A stretch of DNA of 64,000 nt from Desulfatibacillum alkenivorans DSM 16219 (GCF_900142135.1 NZ_FQZU01000017.1:1-64000), one strand, 5' to 3'; shown: positions 54,975-64,000, counted from the first letter of the stretch. The notes: generated by a model from the letters alone, not told the origin. Translations and numbers: made by a program.

Positions 54975-55086
54975 GGCGTCTCCTTTCCATTTTTGGTTTT
55001 TGTGGGATATGAAACAAGGCGTTAGTCCCTTGCCTGCAATTTGTTGAGACCATTATAGCGGGCGGTATTCGCCCTGGCTATCGGCC

Positions 55087-55136
55087 CTTGTCGGATAATT
55101 TTGACAGAATGCCGATAGGAACTTGTCAGAATTTGG
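55087..55136. promoter_or_regulatory. Direct repeat CTTGTC-GA-AATTT ahead of the LuxR-type regulator
   Basis: CTTGTCGGATAATTT begins at 55087 and CTTGTCAGAATTT at 55122, 35 bases apart; TTGACA at 55101-55106 lies between. The two boxes could bind the regulator encoded downstream (autoregulation) but no promoter can be placed with confidence. Confidence 0.35.
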
Positions 55137-55214
55137 ACTACAGTATATCCTGGAATCATCATAAACCGGCCCGGGAATGGAAGTTCGTTTTAACCTAAGA
55201 AACGAGAGAAACGC

Positions 55215-56888
55215 ATGGATGTTTTGCGCAGCGAAATCGCGGCGGAGCTTCTGGATGCGCTGGACGAGGCGTCGCAAAGCGTCTTTTACGTCATCCAGGA
55301 CGGAAAATTCGTATACGGCAACAAGAACGGATGCAGGATCACGGGGCTGAATCACCAGCGGGACGTATACGGAAAGCCCGCCTTAAAGTTCGTGCACCCG
55401 GATGACAAAAAGCTCATCGCGGAAATGACCCGCAAGGTGATGAACGGCGAAAGCATCCATCCCTTTGAGTGGCGTTTGCACACGGTGGACGGAAACATCG
55501 TGTGGGTCATGGGCTTTTTGGTCAGGATCAATTTTCGCGGCCGCCCTGCAGTCCTGGGAAGTTATATTGACATCAGCCGGACAAAGGAAACGTGGTCGGA
55601 GCTTCAGGAAACCAGCCGAAAGCTGGAGGAGGCCACTCTGAACATGCAACTGGTGCGGGAAGAGGAGCGTGCTCAGATTGGCTGGGAAATCCAGGAGAAC
55701 CTTGGATCAACCCTGGAGAGCCTGCGCACGGAAATCGAAGAGTTGTTTGAGGGCGGAAAATCGGACAAGGCCCCTGTCCTGCACAAGATTGACTTGGCGC
55801 AAGACGCTTTGTCCGGAATTTGGGCCCACATGAATTGGCGGGAAAAGGAGACCCCGGACTTAAACAGCGCGGTCAGGAGGCATGCCAGGGAAGTTGAAGA
55901 GCAAACCGGCAAAAAGGTGGAGCTAAGCCTTGCACGAAAGAAAATCAGCCTTGCTGCAAAGGACGCCGCCGCCATAGCCCGGTTATGCGGGGGAATGTTG
56001 AAGACGCTTGCTGACATCGGCGATTGGCAAGCCATGGAGGTCCATCTCGATTATAAAGGTCAACGCATTGAAGTGGAGTGCATCTGCCGCCCCCCCGATA
56101 AAGGCGGCCCGTCAATCCCGGGCATTGATGAAGCCCGTTTTCATCCTTTATCAAAACGGCTGAAAGAATGGGACGGCGGCCTGGCTCTTGACAAGCAGGA
56201 ACGCAAGCTCGTGCTAAAGGCCTCGTTTGCCCCGCCCTTCGCCTCGGGGGAGCGGCAAACCCGCATTTTGTTGGGAAGCGGGCAGCCCATCCTGCGGGAG
56301 GGAATTGTTCGGATTTTGTCGGGAATGGAAGATGCGGCCGTCGTGGAAGAAGCCTCCACCTTCCTGGAACTCATGGAGAGACTCAAGGATTTGGATTTTG
56401 ATTTGCTGCTTTTGGATACCGGCGTTCTGGGCGCCCAGGCGGTCCATAATCTCATGAGAATCAAGGAAGCCTCTCCATACACCCCCATCCTGACCCTAAC
56501 TCCGGACAGCGATGACGATGATTTCAGCGTTCGGATGCTTCGCCATGGCGCAGCAGGATGCCTGTCCCATTCCAGTAGCGTCAACGAATTAATAGCAGCC
56601 GTGCACAAGGTCGCCGCCGGCAGGAAGCATGTGAGCAATCGCATCGCCGAAAAACTGGCCTTTGAGGTGGACATATACGCGCCCAAACCTTTTCTATACA
56701 AACTTTCCGACCGGGAGCGCCAGGTCATGTTTATGATCGCCGAAGGCAAGACCATGAAGGAAATCGCCTCGGAGTTGCGCCTCAGCTACAAGACCATCGC
56801 AACGTACAGAGCCAGGGTGTTTGAAAAAATGCATATGCGAACCGACGCGCAAATTGTGCGCTATGTGGTTTCCAAAGGGCTGTTATAA
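55215..56888 (+). CDS. PAS / degenerate kinase helix / receiver / LuxR-HTH fusion protein
   Basis: A 557-residue soluble regulator. Residues about 15-125 are a PAS domain (VFYVIQDGKFVYGNKNGC, FEWRLHTVDGNIVWVMG). About 148-345 resemble the dimerisation and ATPase region of a NarX-type kinase, but the expected ELHDELG phospho-acceptor is EIQENLG, with Gln160 in place of His. About 350-465 is a receiver: TRILLGSGQPILREG (the usual Asp-Asp pocket is Ser-Gly) and LLLLDTGV (D401 kept). About 488-555 is a LuxR-type HTH, KLSDRERQVMFMIAEGKTMK. Phosphotransfer is therefore probably lost or altered. Divergent from the dehydratase-like gene. Confidence 0.85.
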   Translation: MDVLRSEIAAELLDALDEASQSVFYVIQDGKFVYGNKNGCRITGLNHQRDVYGKPALKFVHPDDKKLIAEMTRKVMNGESIHPFEWRLHTVDGNIVWVMGFLVRINFRGRPAVLGSYIDISRTKETWSELQETSRKLEEATLNMQLVREEERAQIGWEIQENLGSTLESLRTEIEELFEGGKSDKAPVLHKIDLAQDALSGIWAHMNWREKETPDLNSAVRRHAREVEEQTGKKVELSLARKKISLAAKDAAAIARLCGGMLKTLADIGDWQAMEVHLDYKGQRIEVECICRPPDKGGPSIPGIDEARFHPLSKRLKEWDGGLALDKQERKLVLKASFAPPFASGERQTRILLGSGQPILREGIVRILSGMEDAAVVEEASTFLELMERLKDLDFDLLLLDTGVLGAQAVHNLMRIKEASPYTPILTLTPDSDDDDFSVRMLRHGAAGCLSHSSSVNELIAAVHKVAAGRKHVSNRIAEKLAFEVDIYAPKPFLYKLSDRERQVMFMIAEGKTMKEIASELRLSYKTIATYRARVFEKMHMRTDAQIVRYVVSKGLL

Positions 56889-56891
56889 AAA

Positions 56892-56928
56892 GGGGCCTGC
56901 GCGGATTGTGCGCAAGCCCCCTGTTTTT
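56892..56928 (+). terminator. Rho-independent terminator after the fusion regulator
   Basis: GGGGCCTGCGC pairs with GTGCGCAAGCCCC, followed by CTGTTTTTAG. It is ten or so bases after the TAA stop of the gene. Confidence 0.8.
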
Positions 56929-56964
56929 AGTCCGGGCCTTTTAGCCCATGATCATTTTTGCTGG

Positions 56965-59322
56965 TTAAAAGTCCTTGAAATCATCATCGTCTTCAAAAGG
57001 GATTACCTGAGCAGGGCTGACCTCCTGGGACTGCTCCAGTTTTTTCTGCTTTGCGGCCGTCTTTGCGACCGGTTTGGCGCCTGCACGGCCGGAAGAGATA
57101 GCCAGAGGCTTTACATTGCCCTTCCTTTCGCTCCTTGCGTGTTTTTGACCGGCGCCTCCCACCAGGGCCAGCAATTCCTCCACCGAGCTTTTCATCACTT
57201 CCGCCTGAGCGTTCAACTCTTCGGATGCAGAAGCCGACTCTTCGGCGTTGGCGGCGTTCTGCTGGGTGACCTTGTCCATTTCGGAAACAGCCTTGTTGAC
57301 TTGCTCAATGCCTTGAGCCTGTTCGTTGGAGGCGGCTGAAATCTCGCCCACAAGCTCTCCAACTTTTTTGGCGCTTTCGGCAACCTGGCTGAAGGCTTCG
57401 TTTGTTCTGGTGACAATCTCTCCGCCGTCTCCCACCTTTTTCACCGTGGTTTCGATAAGGTCGGCGGTGTTTTTGGCGGCTTCGGCGGCGCGCATGGCCA
57501 GGTTGCGCACTTCGTCAGCCACAACGGCGAACCCGGCGCCGGCTTCTCCCGCCCGAGCCGCTTCCACGGCTGCGTTCAGGGCCAACAAGTTGGTCTGGAA
57601 GGCGATTTCATCGATGGTTTTGATAATTTTGGAGGTTTCTTCGCTGGCCTTGGAAATTTCCCCCATGGAAACGGTCAAATCCTCCATGGACTGATTGGCC
57701 ACGGCCACCACCTGATTGGCGTCCCTCATGAGCTTGTCGGCCTGATCCGCATTCTCGGCGTTCTGCTTGGTCATGGAGGACATTTCCTCCAGGGAGGAGG
57801 AAGTTTCCTCCAAGGAGGCCGCCTGCTCCGAAGCCCCTTCGGCCAGGGACTGGCTGGAGGAGGATACCTGGCCGGAGGCGGAAGCCACCTGCTCGGCGCC
57901 TTCATCCAGATCGGCGCTGATTTTCCCCAAAACCCTGGTCAGGCTGCGGGTGATAAAAATAGCCGCGCCAATGGCGGCCAACAGGCCGATGCTCAAACCG
58001 ATGATCATAACCACGGAGGCGGCGCCCAGCGAAGAGGCGGCTTCAACGGCGATTTCATCCGTACTTTGCAATCCCGCGTCCGCCGTGTTTTTACACACCT
58101 CGATTAATTTATTGCCGGCTTGCTCCCTTTGCGAGCCGATATTTTGGAGCTTTTTCCAGTTATCCAGGAACGCCGCCAAAGCGGCTGCGTATTGGTTTCC
58201 CGCCGCCTCAGTATTATCAATCTGCCCTATGTTGGCCTGGTTCCTGGTTATTTTTCTCAAGGCGGCATATTTGACGTCCATTTTGGGAAAGTTTTCCAAG
58301 GCGCTTTGAATGAGCTTGGGATCTCTGGTCGCCATGGATTTGAAGGCTTTGACCCGGGTGTCGTTGCCCAGGTCAATGATATCATTGACCAGGAATATTT
58401 TCTCGTTGCGCTCCAACATTTCACTGCGAAGTTGATTCTGCTGGGACTTCAAAAAGGACTCGCAATTGGACACGTATTTTCCGGCGGCGTCGTCCATATT
58501 TCCGCGTTGCCTTTCCAAGACATTGCGGTCTGCATAGTCGCCCTTTTTGAATTCCTCCAGGAACCCGTTCATGGCGGACCCGTAAGCGGCTGCGGCGGCC
58601 TCGGTTTCGTCAATTTGCTTGATGTTAGCCTGATTGCGGGTGACGGCCCTTAAGGCGTTGGTGTGGTCTTTCAAGTCCACCAGCATCAGAATGGCCTTCT
58701 CCATCATGTCAGCGTCTCCGCTGGCCTGGGCTTTGAAGTTCGTCACCCTAACCTGAGTGCCTAAGTCCACGATCTCTGAAACAATGGCGACTTTCTTCTG
58801 TCTGTCCTCCAAATTAGTTTGAAAGGCGGTTTTCTGGTCTTCCAGAAAAGCGGCGCAGTTTGTCATAAAGGCGGCCGCGTTGGCGTCCAGTTTGGCCCTT
58901 TGATCGTCCATTTCCGCAATGGTGCTTTTGGTCTGTTTGATCAGAGCTTCATAATCGTTGGTCGCCTTGTGAGCATCGTCCACCTGCCCTTTCAAGGCTT
59001 TCAGGTGGATGGATTTATCCGCAAGCTCTGCGGCCTCGTCCAAGTGCCGCTTCACCGCCGCCAGTTCCTCGTTCGCGGCCTGCAGGTATTTGTCCTCTTC
59101 ACTCATGCCATAGCCGCGCATCTGGTACATCAGGCGGTTGGCGGCGCCGCGCAATGCTGACGTCACCGCCACCTCAGGCACGTATTCATGGGCGAGCTTA
59201 TTCGAGTCCGCCTCCACGCTTTTCATGTTGTAGATAGCCATGCCGCCCAACCCCATGGCGATCAGAATGACTATCGTGAATCCCAATATAATTCGCTGCC
59301 CAACGGTCATTTGCTTTCCCAT
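56965..59322 (-). CDS. Methyl-accepting chemotaxis protein with duplicated periplasmic sensor module
   Basis: A 785-residue transmembrane chemoreceptor starting at ATG 59322 ([15 protein letters not shown]), with AAGGAG upstream; another start 18 bases earlier is less likely. Helix one is about residues 10-32. The long periplasmic region (to about 445) contains two similar helical modules: one with [19 protein letters not shown] and [16 protein letters not shown], one with [19 protein letters not shown] and [16 protein letters not shown]. Helix two follows ([20 protein letters not shown]), then the cytoplasmic signalling domain with [19 protein letters not shown] hairpin tip. The C-terminal tail ends in acidic DDDDFKDF. 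It may be a substrate for the CheD at 1993-2505. Confidence 0.92.
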   Translation of the reverse strand: MGKQMTVGQRIILGFTIVILIAMGLGGMAIYNMKSVEADSNKLAHEYVPEVAVTSALRGAANRLMYQMRGYGMSEEDKYLQAANEELAAVKRHLDEAAELADKSIHLKALKGQVDDAHKATNDYEALIKQTKSTIAEMDDQRAKLDANAAAFMTNCAAFLEDQKTAFQTNLEDRQKKVAIVSEIVDLGTQVRVTNFKAQASGDADMMEKAILMLVDLKDHTNALRAVTRNQANIKQIDETEAAAAAYGSAMNGFLEEFKKGDYADRNVLERQRGNMDDAAGKYVSNCESFLKSQQNQLRSEMLERNEKIFLVNDIIDLGNDTRVKAFKSMATRDPKLIQSALENFPKMDVKYAALRKITRNQANIGQIDNTEAAGNQYAAALAAFLDNWKKLQNIGSQREQAGNKLIEVCKNTADAGLQSTDEIAVEAASSLGAASVVMIIGLSIGLLAAIGAAIFITRSLTRVLGKISADLDEGAEQVASASGQVSSSSQSLAEGASEQAASLEETSSSLEEMSSMTKQNAENADQADKLMRDANQVVAVANQSMEDLTVSMGEISKASEETSKIIKTIDEIAFQTNLLALNAAVEAARAGEAGAGFAVVADEVRNLAMRAAEAAKNTADLIETTVKKVGDGGEIVTRTNEAFSQVAESAKKVGELVGEISAASNEQAQGIEQVNKAVSEMDKVTQQNAANAEESASASEELNAQAEVMKSSVEELLALVGGAGQKHARSERKGNVKPLAISSGRAGAKPVAKTAAKQKKLEQSQEVSPAQVIPFEDDDDFKDF

Positions 59323-59427
59323 AATGTCTCCTTTTTCCACGCATAGAGATTCTTGTAAAAATACAGCCTATTATTTTTCCGTTTTTGATTATTTTTCCGG
59401 TTTTGCTTATTTCCCCGGATAGTTGCC

Positions 59428-60993
59428 TTACCCGGTCTCTTCGGCCTGCATGATCTCCTTAACCATAATCCCCACATTTTTGGCGTCATCCAGGGTATGC
59501 ACCGCGCTGCTTGTTTGGCCTCGAGACCGCCACAGGACATGCAGGCGCGAAGGGTCGTAGTCATAGATTATGGCGGCGGACTCCGCCTGGGGATTATTCA
59601 AAACAAGGATTTGCGACAACAGGTAGCCCTCTTCAATGAGTTTGTCGATGATGGCGGGCAGCGTCTCGGAACCGGGCGCAATCACCATAAATATCAAGGA
59701 CCTTTTTTCACTGGGTAAAATGTCGAAACTCTCAATGCGCTTGACCATGCGTCCTACAAGATTCACGCCGCCTCCGCCGTAAATTTTGTCATGGGGGCTT
59801 ACGTGCGCCATGTACCCGAACCGTCCGGGGCGGGCAGCAAGAAATCCGGTGCAGGTGGATACGCCGAAGGTATGCAGCCGCTCTCCCTTTTTGGCCCACA
59901 AAAACTCGTCCATATCAATGCGAAGGGTTTTTGAGGACTGCGGGACGTCAAGGTCACGGGCGGGGGGGGCCGGCTGATTTTGGAGTTGATCCATCAACCT
60001 GTTTGCATAGTACTTCCGGTGGTCGGCGTAGTGCTGCGTAATGATTTCGTCCTTATCCATTTTTGCGACCACAAGCCAATGGACGCCCATGAAGGAAACC
60101 ACTTCAAAGGATGACAAGGCCTGGCATCCCCGGTAATCCGTAACCATGCGCCGGCCCCGGCCCTCCTTGAACTTGGCCTGGATGTTCCTGTCGTCCAGCT
60201 TTCTATTCAAAATACTGGAATCACCAGTAAAATTAGATTCCGTCAGCATAAGGCCATCTGCATTGACCAAAAAAGTCTCTCCGGTTTGCCCAAGACTTTC
60301 TATCCAGGCGAATATGGTGTTCACTTTGTTGACTGCCAGTTGAAGCACCAACCACCCCTGATGCTCATTTTTAATAAGCACCGGCTCCACAAAAAAGGCG
60401 GCGGGTTCGGCGGATGGGGCGTAATGGAAAAAATCCACAAAGCATTCTTCTTGCGGCTTTGCCTCCAGGCATTGAGACAAGCGGCTTCCGCCAGCCTCCC
60501 CGGTAATAAGGTTTGCGCCGGGAATATAATCCTTGCGCATGGAATGGATGATATCTCCGTTAAGAGTCACGAACAGGACGTCGTAAAAAGCGAAATAATT
60601 TTCGGCGAAGTAGACTGAAAGCGACCTTTCCAGTTCGTCGATCGTTTTTTCCAGTTCACGGGAGGAATGATTCTGGCTTTTGGCCTGGCTGTACTGCTGA
60701 TGAATGTCAAAACAGCCCGACATAAAAGGATCCTTGGCGACCTGACGCGCCAAGCCGTGAATCCGGTCGCAAAACCGGTGCAGGGCGGCTACCTTTTCTT
60801 CCCTGGCGTAATCCAGAGCTACATAGGCCCAATCGTACACCCCCATGGCGGCGCAAGGGGCGGGTGCGGCGCCCAATATTGAAAAAATGATAGTAATTAT
60901 CAATAAGCGCCTATGGTATGGGACATGCCATTTGAGGCTATCTACTTTATAATAAAGAATATTAATACGGGATGAATCCATTTTCCGCTGCAT
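59428..60993 (-). CDS. Exported Cache-type sensor with C-terminal CheD-like domain
   Basis: A 521-residue protein with an N-terminal signal or anchor helix (residues about 28-48, LLIITIIFSILGAAPAP) and no later membrane helix, so the bulk should be periplasmic. Residues about 60-330 look like a double Cache sensor (FYDVLFVTLNGDIIHSM, GETFLVNADGLMLTESN, SFEVVSFMGVHWLVVAKMD). Residues about 358-515 resemble CheD: FGVSTCTGFLAA supplies Cys381 with Thr375 upstream, GYMAHVSPHD supplies His397, 16 residues later, versus 17 in the true CheD of this window. If the domain is active it would be a deamidase on the wrong side of the membrane. A chemoreceptor gene lies next to it on the same strand. Confidence 0.7.
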   Translation of the reverse strand: MQRKMDSSRINILYYKVDSLKWHVPYHRRLLIITIIFSILGAAPAPCAAMGVYDWAYVALDYAREEKVAALHRFCDRIHGLARQVAKDPFMSGCFDIHQQYSQAKSQNHSSRELEKTIDELERSLSVYFAENYFAFYDVLFVTLNGDIIHSMRKDYIPGANLITGEAGGSRLSQCLEAKPQEECFVDFFHYAPSAEPAAFFVEPVLIKNEHQGWLVLQLAVNKVNTIFAWIESLGQTGETFLVNADGLMLTESNFTGDSSILNRKLDDRNIQAKFKEGRGRRMVTDYRGCQALSSFEVVSFMGVHWLVVAKMDKDEIITQHYADHRKYYANRLMDQLQNQPAPPARDLDVPQSSKTLRIDMDEFLWAKKGERLHTFGVSTCTGFLAARPGRFGYMAHVSPHDKIYGGGGVNLVGRMVKRIESFDILPSEKRSLIFMVIAPGSETLPAIIDKLIEEGYLLSQILVLNNPQAESAAIIYDYDPSRLHVLWRSRGQTSSAVHTLDDAKNVGIMVKEIMQAEETG

Positions 60994-61100
60994 GTCTTTA
61001 AAATTAAACTCCCCTTGCGATATTGATATTTTTTAAAAAAAATTCTAATTGGATTTCCGGCATGAAATTCATTCAAATTTCGTGCCAGCAAGGAGAGGTC

Positions 61101-61154
61101 ATGCAAAATAGCGGGGACGCCGTCAACGCGGCGAAAAGTAACAAGTGCGGATAA
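61101..61154 (+). CDS. Possible micro-ORF (17 aa) with strong ribosome site
   Basis: ATG 61101 follows AAGGAGAGG and encodes MQNSGDAVNAAKSNKCG before a TAA. It sits in the 257-base gap between two minus-strand genes, with a hairpin GGCATGAAATT/AATTTCGTGCC just upstream (61059-61085). No family or conservation evidence; it may be chance. Confidence 0.2.
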   Translation: MQNSGDAVNAAKSNKCG

Positions 61155-61250
61155 TTAAAACGCGGCATGGTTGAATTGCAACAAAGGACGATAAAATTCG
61201 CAAAATTCAGGGCAATCATATGCGTCAGGATTGAAAGGCCGGCGGGAAGT

Positions 61251-64000
61251 TCACGCTTGGTCCAGCGCGGTCCGGACGACCTGGGCCAATTCCCTTTTTA
61301 CAACGGGTTTCATGACGTATCCCTGGATTCCCATGGAAGCGGCCTTTTCTTCGTCAATAAAATTGCTGAATCCCGTACAAATTATGACAGGCAGTTCTGG
61401 CCTGATTTTACGCATCTCCATGGCCAGTTGGTCGCCCGTCATGTTCGGCATGGTCATGTCTGTCACCAATAGATCAAAGGCGTGGGGCTCTTTTGTAAAT
61501 GATTCCAGAGCCAGCAGGCTTGAGGAGCAGGAAAAGACGTCATACCCAAGCCTTTCAAGAATTCTTTTTTCCAGTCTTTCCACGGGCGCCTCGTCGTCCA
61601 CCAGCAAAATTTTCTCCGATCCCCCAGGAACGGGCGTTTCTTCCGTTTTTTCCCCGCCCTCGAAACCCCGCTCCTTAATGGGCAGGTAGACGCTGAACTT
61701 CGTCCCTCGCCCGGATTCGCTAAAGACCCTTACGGCGCCTTGGGCCGAAGTCACTATACCGTGCACCACCGAAAGCCCCAGGCCCGTGCCTTTGCCTCTT
61801 GGCTTGGTGGTGTAATAGGGGTCGAAAATCCGTTCAAGAACCTTGTCTTCAAGCCCTACGCCCGTGTCAGACACAATGAGCACGGCATATTTCCCCCCTG
61901 ACAGTTCAGGAAAAGACGGGTCATTGGAAGGTATGGCGGTCTCCTTAAGTTTCACCGTGAGGGCGCCTCCCGTCATTTCCATGGCATGATAGGCATTCGT
62001 CGCCAAATTCATGACTATTTGATGAATCTGCGTGGGATCGGCCATCACGATGCCGCACTCCGCAGCAATGTCCAGTTGAAAATCGATGGTGGTCGGAATG
62101 GCGCCGCGGAGCAGCTTCATGGCTTCCTTGATAATCGGCTGAAGCCGGAGAGGCCTGATTTCCTGATTGTCCTGGCGGCTGAAGGTTAAAATCTGCTTGA
62201 CCAGTTCCCTGGCTCTTAAAGCGGCGTGAAAAACCTCCTCCACATAGTTCTGCATGGAACTGTCAGGGGGGATGTCTTCTTTAAGCATTTCGGTAAACCC
62301 AAAAATGGGCGTTAATATATTATTGAAATCATGGGCGATCCCTCCTGCCAGAGTCCCGATGGCCTCCATCTTCTGGGACTGGGCCAGGCGCTCTTCCAGT
62401 TGGATTTCCTCGGTGATATCCCGTTTCACGCCAATGTAATTGGTGATTTCGCCGTTCTTATCCATTACCGGAGAAATGGAGGCCTTTTCGGTGAAAAAGC
62501 CGCCGTCCTTGGTTTTATTAACCATGCGGCCTTCCCAGGTGCGGCCGCTGCTTATGGTTTGCCACATCTGAGCGTAAAAGGCCTCATCCTGCTCTCCGCT
62601 TTTTAGTATATTGGGGTTGCGGCCGATCACTTCCTCCCTGGAGTACCCGGATACCCTTTCAAATGAGGGATTGACGTATTGGATGTTTCCATCCGCATCG
62701 GTAATGACGATGGTTTCTCCGCTTTGCTCCACGGCCTGAATCAAACGCTCCCGGTCAGCCTCGGTTTTCCTGCTTTCCGAAACATCCGCAAAAATGCAGG
62801 CAAACTGCCCGGGGGCGGGTCTGTATGCGGTCACGTAAAAATGCCGGTCCAATGCCATGGAGTAATTTTCAAACGAAATGGGCTCGCCCGTTAAAGCCAC
62901 TTTTCCATAGGCTTCAATCCAGCTTTTTTCTGTGAGCGGCAAGACCTCCAGCACCCGCTTGCCCAGGATGTCTTCCCCTTTTAATCCGGTCATTCTTTCA
63001 AAGGCGGGGTTAATCGCCAGAAAACGATAATCCACGGGCTTTCCATCGTCATCGCAAATAATCTCATGGAGCGCAAACCCGTCCATCATCTCTTCAAACA
63101 AGGACTTGAAGTCCCTTTCCACCTTCCTATGTTCGGTGATGTCCCGGCAAATCCCCAAAACCGAGGTCAGTTGTTTTTTGGCGTCCCGCACGGGGACGAA
63201 ACGCACATTATACATTTTGGCGGGATGCTTCCCTGTAACAACAAGTTCGGACTCGCAGCCGGCGTTTGTAGTGAAAACCCGGTTCAAACCCTTATCGAGA
63301 AATGCCGCCTGATACTCGGGATAGCCAAGCTCCCTATGGGTTTTTCCAATTCCCTGCCCGGGAGCCAGGCCCATGACCTCTGCGGCTTTATCGGAAATAA
63401 AAAGGTACCGCCCCTTCCTGTCCATGCGGAACAGTAAATCCGGCAGGCCTTCCAACAGCGCTCTTTGCCTGGCCTGGTTTTCTTCCATGGTTTCCTGCAT
63501 GCGGATTCTTGCAGCGACCCTGCCGAGCCTTTCGGCCAGTGCGTGCAGAAGGTCCGCCTCTTCTCTCAAAAACGCCTCGCCGTCATGGAGCGGAGGCGCT
63601 TTCAAATATCCGGCTTCGATGACGCCGAGCCTTTCGCCTTCCACTTCAATGGGAGTGGAAACCTTGAGCGCCGTGTCCTTGTAGTTTTCCGTGGCGTAGG
63701 TTTGCCCCTCAAAGGAAATGCCGGCCCAGGCCATGGATGAATGCCGGAGTCCATGGGGGATAAGCTCCACGCACCCGCGGATAATTTCCTCCAGGGTAAT
63801 CCCAGGCGTTTCCACCAGGCGTCCCAGCCCATACAGGCACTGGAGTTCGCTGACCCTTTTGCGCAGGAATTCTTCCGCGCGCCTCATCTCCGTAATGTCC
63901 GACATTACCGCCTGCACCTGGTCGGGATGTTCTCCCCCATGGGAGAATCGCGGAACAATGCTGAGTTGAATCCAGCGGTATTCCTTCAATTTGGGGTTAT
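61251..64000 (-). CDS. Multi-PAS hybrid histidine kinase (5' end outside window)
   Basis: The frame is open to the window edge, so the N-terminus is missing; TTG at 63989 is internal. The visible part, in order: the end of a PAS/PAC (WIQLSIVPRFSHGG), a GAF-like domain (LYGLGRLVETPGITLEEI), PAS (GLPDLLFRMDRKGRYLFIS), PAS (LFEEMMDGFALHEIICDD), PAS (ETIVITDADGNIQYVNPSF), the HisKA helix with phospho-acceptor GGIAHDFNNIL, an HATPase domain (VSDTGVGLEDKVLERIFD, GTGLGLSVVHGIV) and a C-terminal receiver (KILLVDDEAPVERLEK, LLVTDMTMPNMTG). All catalytic residues seem present. It may phosphorylate a partner regulator; the fusion protein at 55215 is one candidate but its receiver is atypical. Confidence 0.92.
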   Translation of the reverse strand, partial: NPKLKEYRWIQLSIVPRFSHGGEHPDQVQAVMSDITEMRRAEEFLRKRVSELQCLYGLGRLVETPGITLEEIIRGCVELIPHGLRHSSMAWAGISFEGQTYATENYKDTALKVSTPIEVEGERLGVIEAGYLKAPPLHDGEAFLREEADLLHALAERLGRVAARIRMQETMEENQARQRALLEGLPDLLFRMDRKGRYLFISDKAAEVMGLAPGQGIGKTHRELGYPEYQAAFLDKGLNRVFTTNAGCESELVVTGKHPAKMYNVRFVPVRDAKKQLTSVLGICRDITEHRKVERDFKSLFEEMMDGFALHEIICDDDGKPVDYRFLAINPAFERMTGLKGEDILGKRVLEVLPLTEKSWIEAYGKVALTGEPISFENYSMALDRHFYVTAYRPAPGQFACIFADVSESRKTEADRERLIQAVEQSGETIVITDADGNIQYVNPSFERVSGYSREEVIGRNPNILKSGEQDEAFYAQMWQTISSGRTWEGRMVNKTKDGGFFTEKASISPVMDKNGEITNYIGVKRDITEEIQLEERLAQSQKMEAIGTLAGGIAHDFNNILTPIFGFTEMLKEDIPPDSSMQNYVEEVFHAALRARELVKQILTFSRQDNQEIRPLRLQPIIKEAMKLLRGAIPTTIDFQLDIAAECGIVMADPTQIHQIVMNLATNAYHAMEMTGGALTVKLKETAIPSNDPSFPELSGGKYAVLIVSDTGVGLEDKVLERIFDPYYTTKPRGKGTGLGLSVVHGIVTSAQGAVRVFSESGRGTKFSVYLPIKERGFEGGEKTEETPVPGGSEKILLVDDEAPVERLEKRILERLGYDVFSCSSSLLALESFTKEPHAFDLLVTDMTMPNMTGDQLAMEMRKIRPELPVIICTGFSNFIDEEKAASMGIQGYVMKPVVKRELAQVVRTALDQA

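Overview
The window looks like chromosomal DNA of a sulfate-reducing member of the Desulfobacterota. The main reason is a complete dsrMKJOP operon (14179-19274), the membrane complex that goes with dissimilatory sulfite reductase. Moderate-to-high GC with A/T-rich intergenic stretches, many sensory proteins and anaerobe-type CoA chemistry fit a Desulfobacteraceae/Desulfatibacillum-like genome. That placement is inference; nothing here names the species. I see no rRNA, tRNA, CRISPR array, prophage or intact IS element.

Layout. 1-1569 is the 3' part of a very acidic protein ending in an FGE-sulfatase-like domain. 1993-3403 (minus) holds cheD and an amidohydrolase. 3599-6896 (plus) holds a small Cys-rich protein, pgk, a VTT/DedA-type membrane protein and an unknown 353-residue protein. 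6906-11515 (minus) is a tightly packed unit: HEAT-repeat membrane protein, CPBP protease, class A PBP and short-form N-acetylglutamate synthase. A 247-bp tandem repeat (11591-12081) separates it from an NAD-malic enzyme gene. The minus-strand operon RsbRD-like/dsrM-K-J-O-P follows, with a long non-coding region upstream that carries a promoter-like site overlapped by a palindrome.

21454-24176 (plus) encodes an acyl-CoA-ligase-type enzyme and a phosphotriesterase-family hydrolase. 25035-30906 (plus) is a TetR-controlled operon: LolA-like periplasmic protein, two FtsX-type permeases, a LolD-type ATPase and an outer-membrane barrel. It looks like a complete inner-to-outer membrane lipid or lipoprotein trafficking system. 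Three unrelated single genes follow: an RCC1/thrombospondin-3/dockerin secreted protein, a YgiQ radical SAM protein and an HD-GYP protein.

36310-46653 (minus) is the most unusual operon. It has a stripped-down FtsX permease, an ATPase, a 1611-residue fusion of a degenerate M28 peptidase with an FtsX permease, and two large polytopic membrane proteins. 46842-53254 (minus) is a surface-glycan cluster with four glycosyltransferases, a histidine phosphatase and a polysaccharide deacetylase.

The last 10 kb is sensory apart from one enzyme, a 4-hydroxybutyryl-CoA dehydratase relative that appears to lack two cluster ligands. The sensory genes are a PAS/pseudokinase/receiver/LuxR fusion, a chemoreceptor with a duplicated sensor module, a secreted Cache protein ending in a CheD-like domain, and the 3' part of a multi-PAS hybrid histidine kinase. 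Three intergenic regions carry one family of hairpin repeats whose stems differ in sequence but keep pairing.
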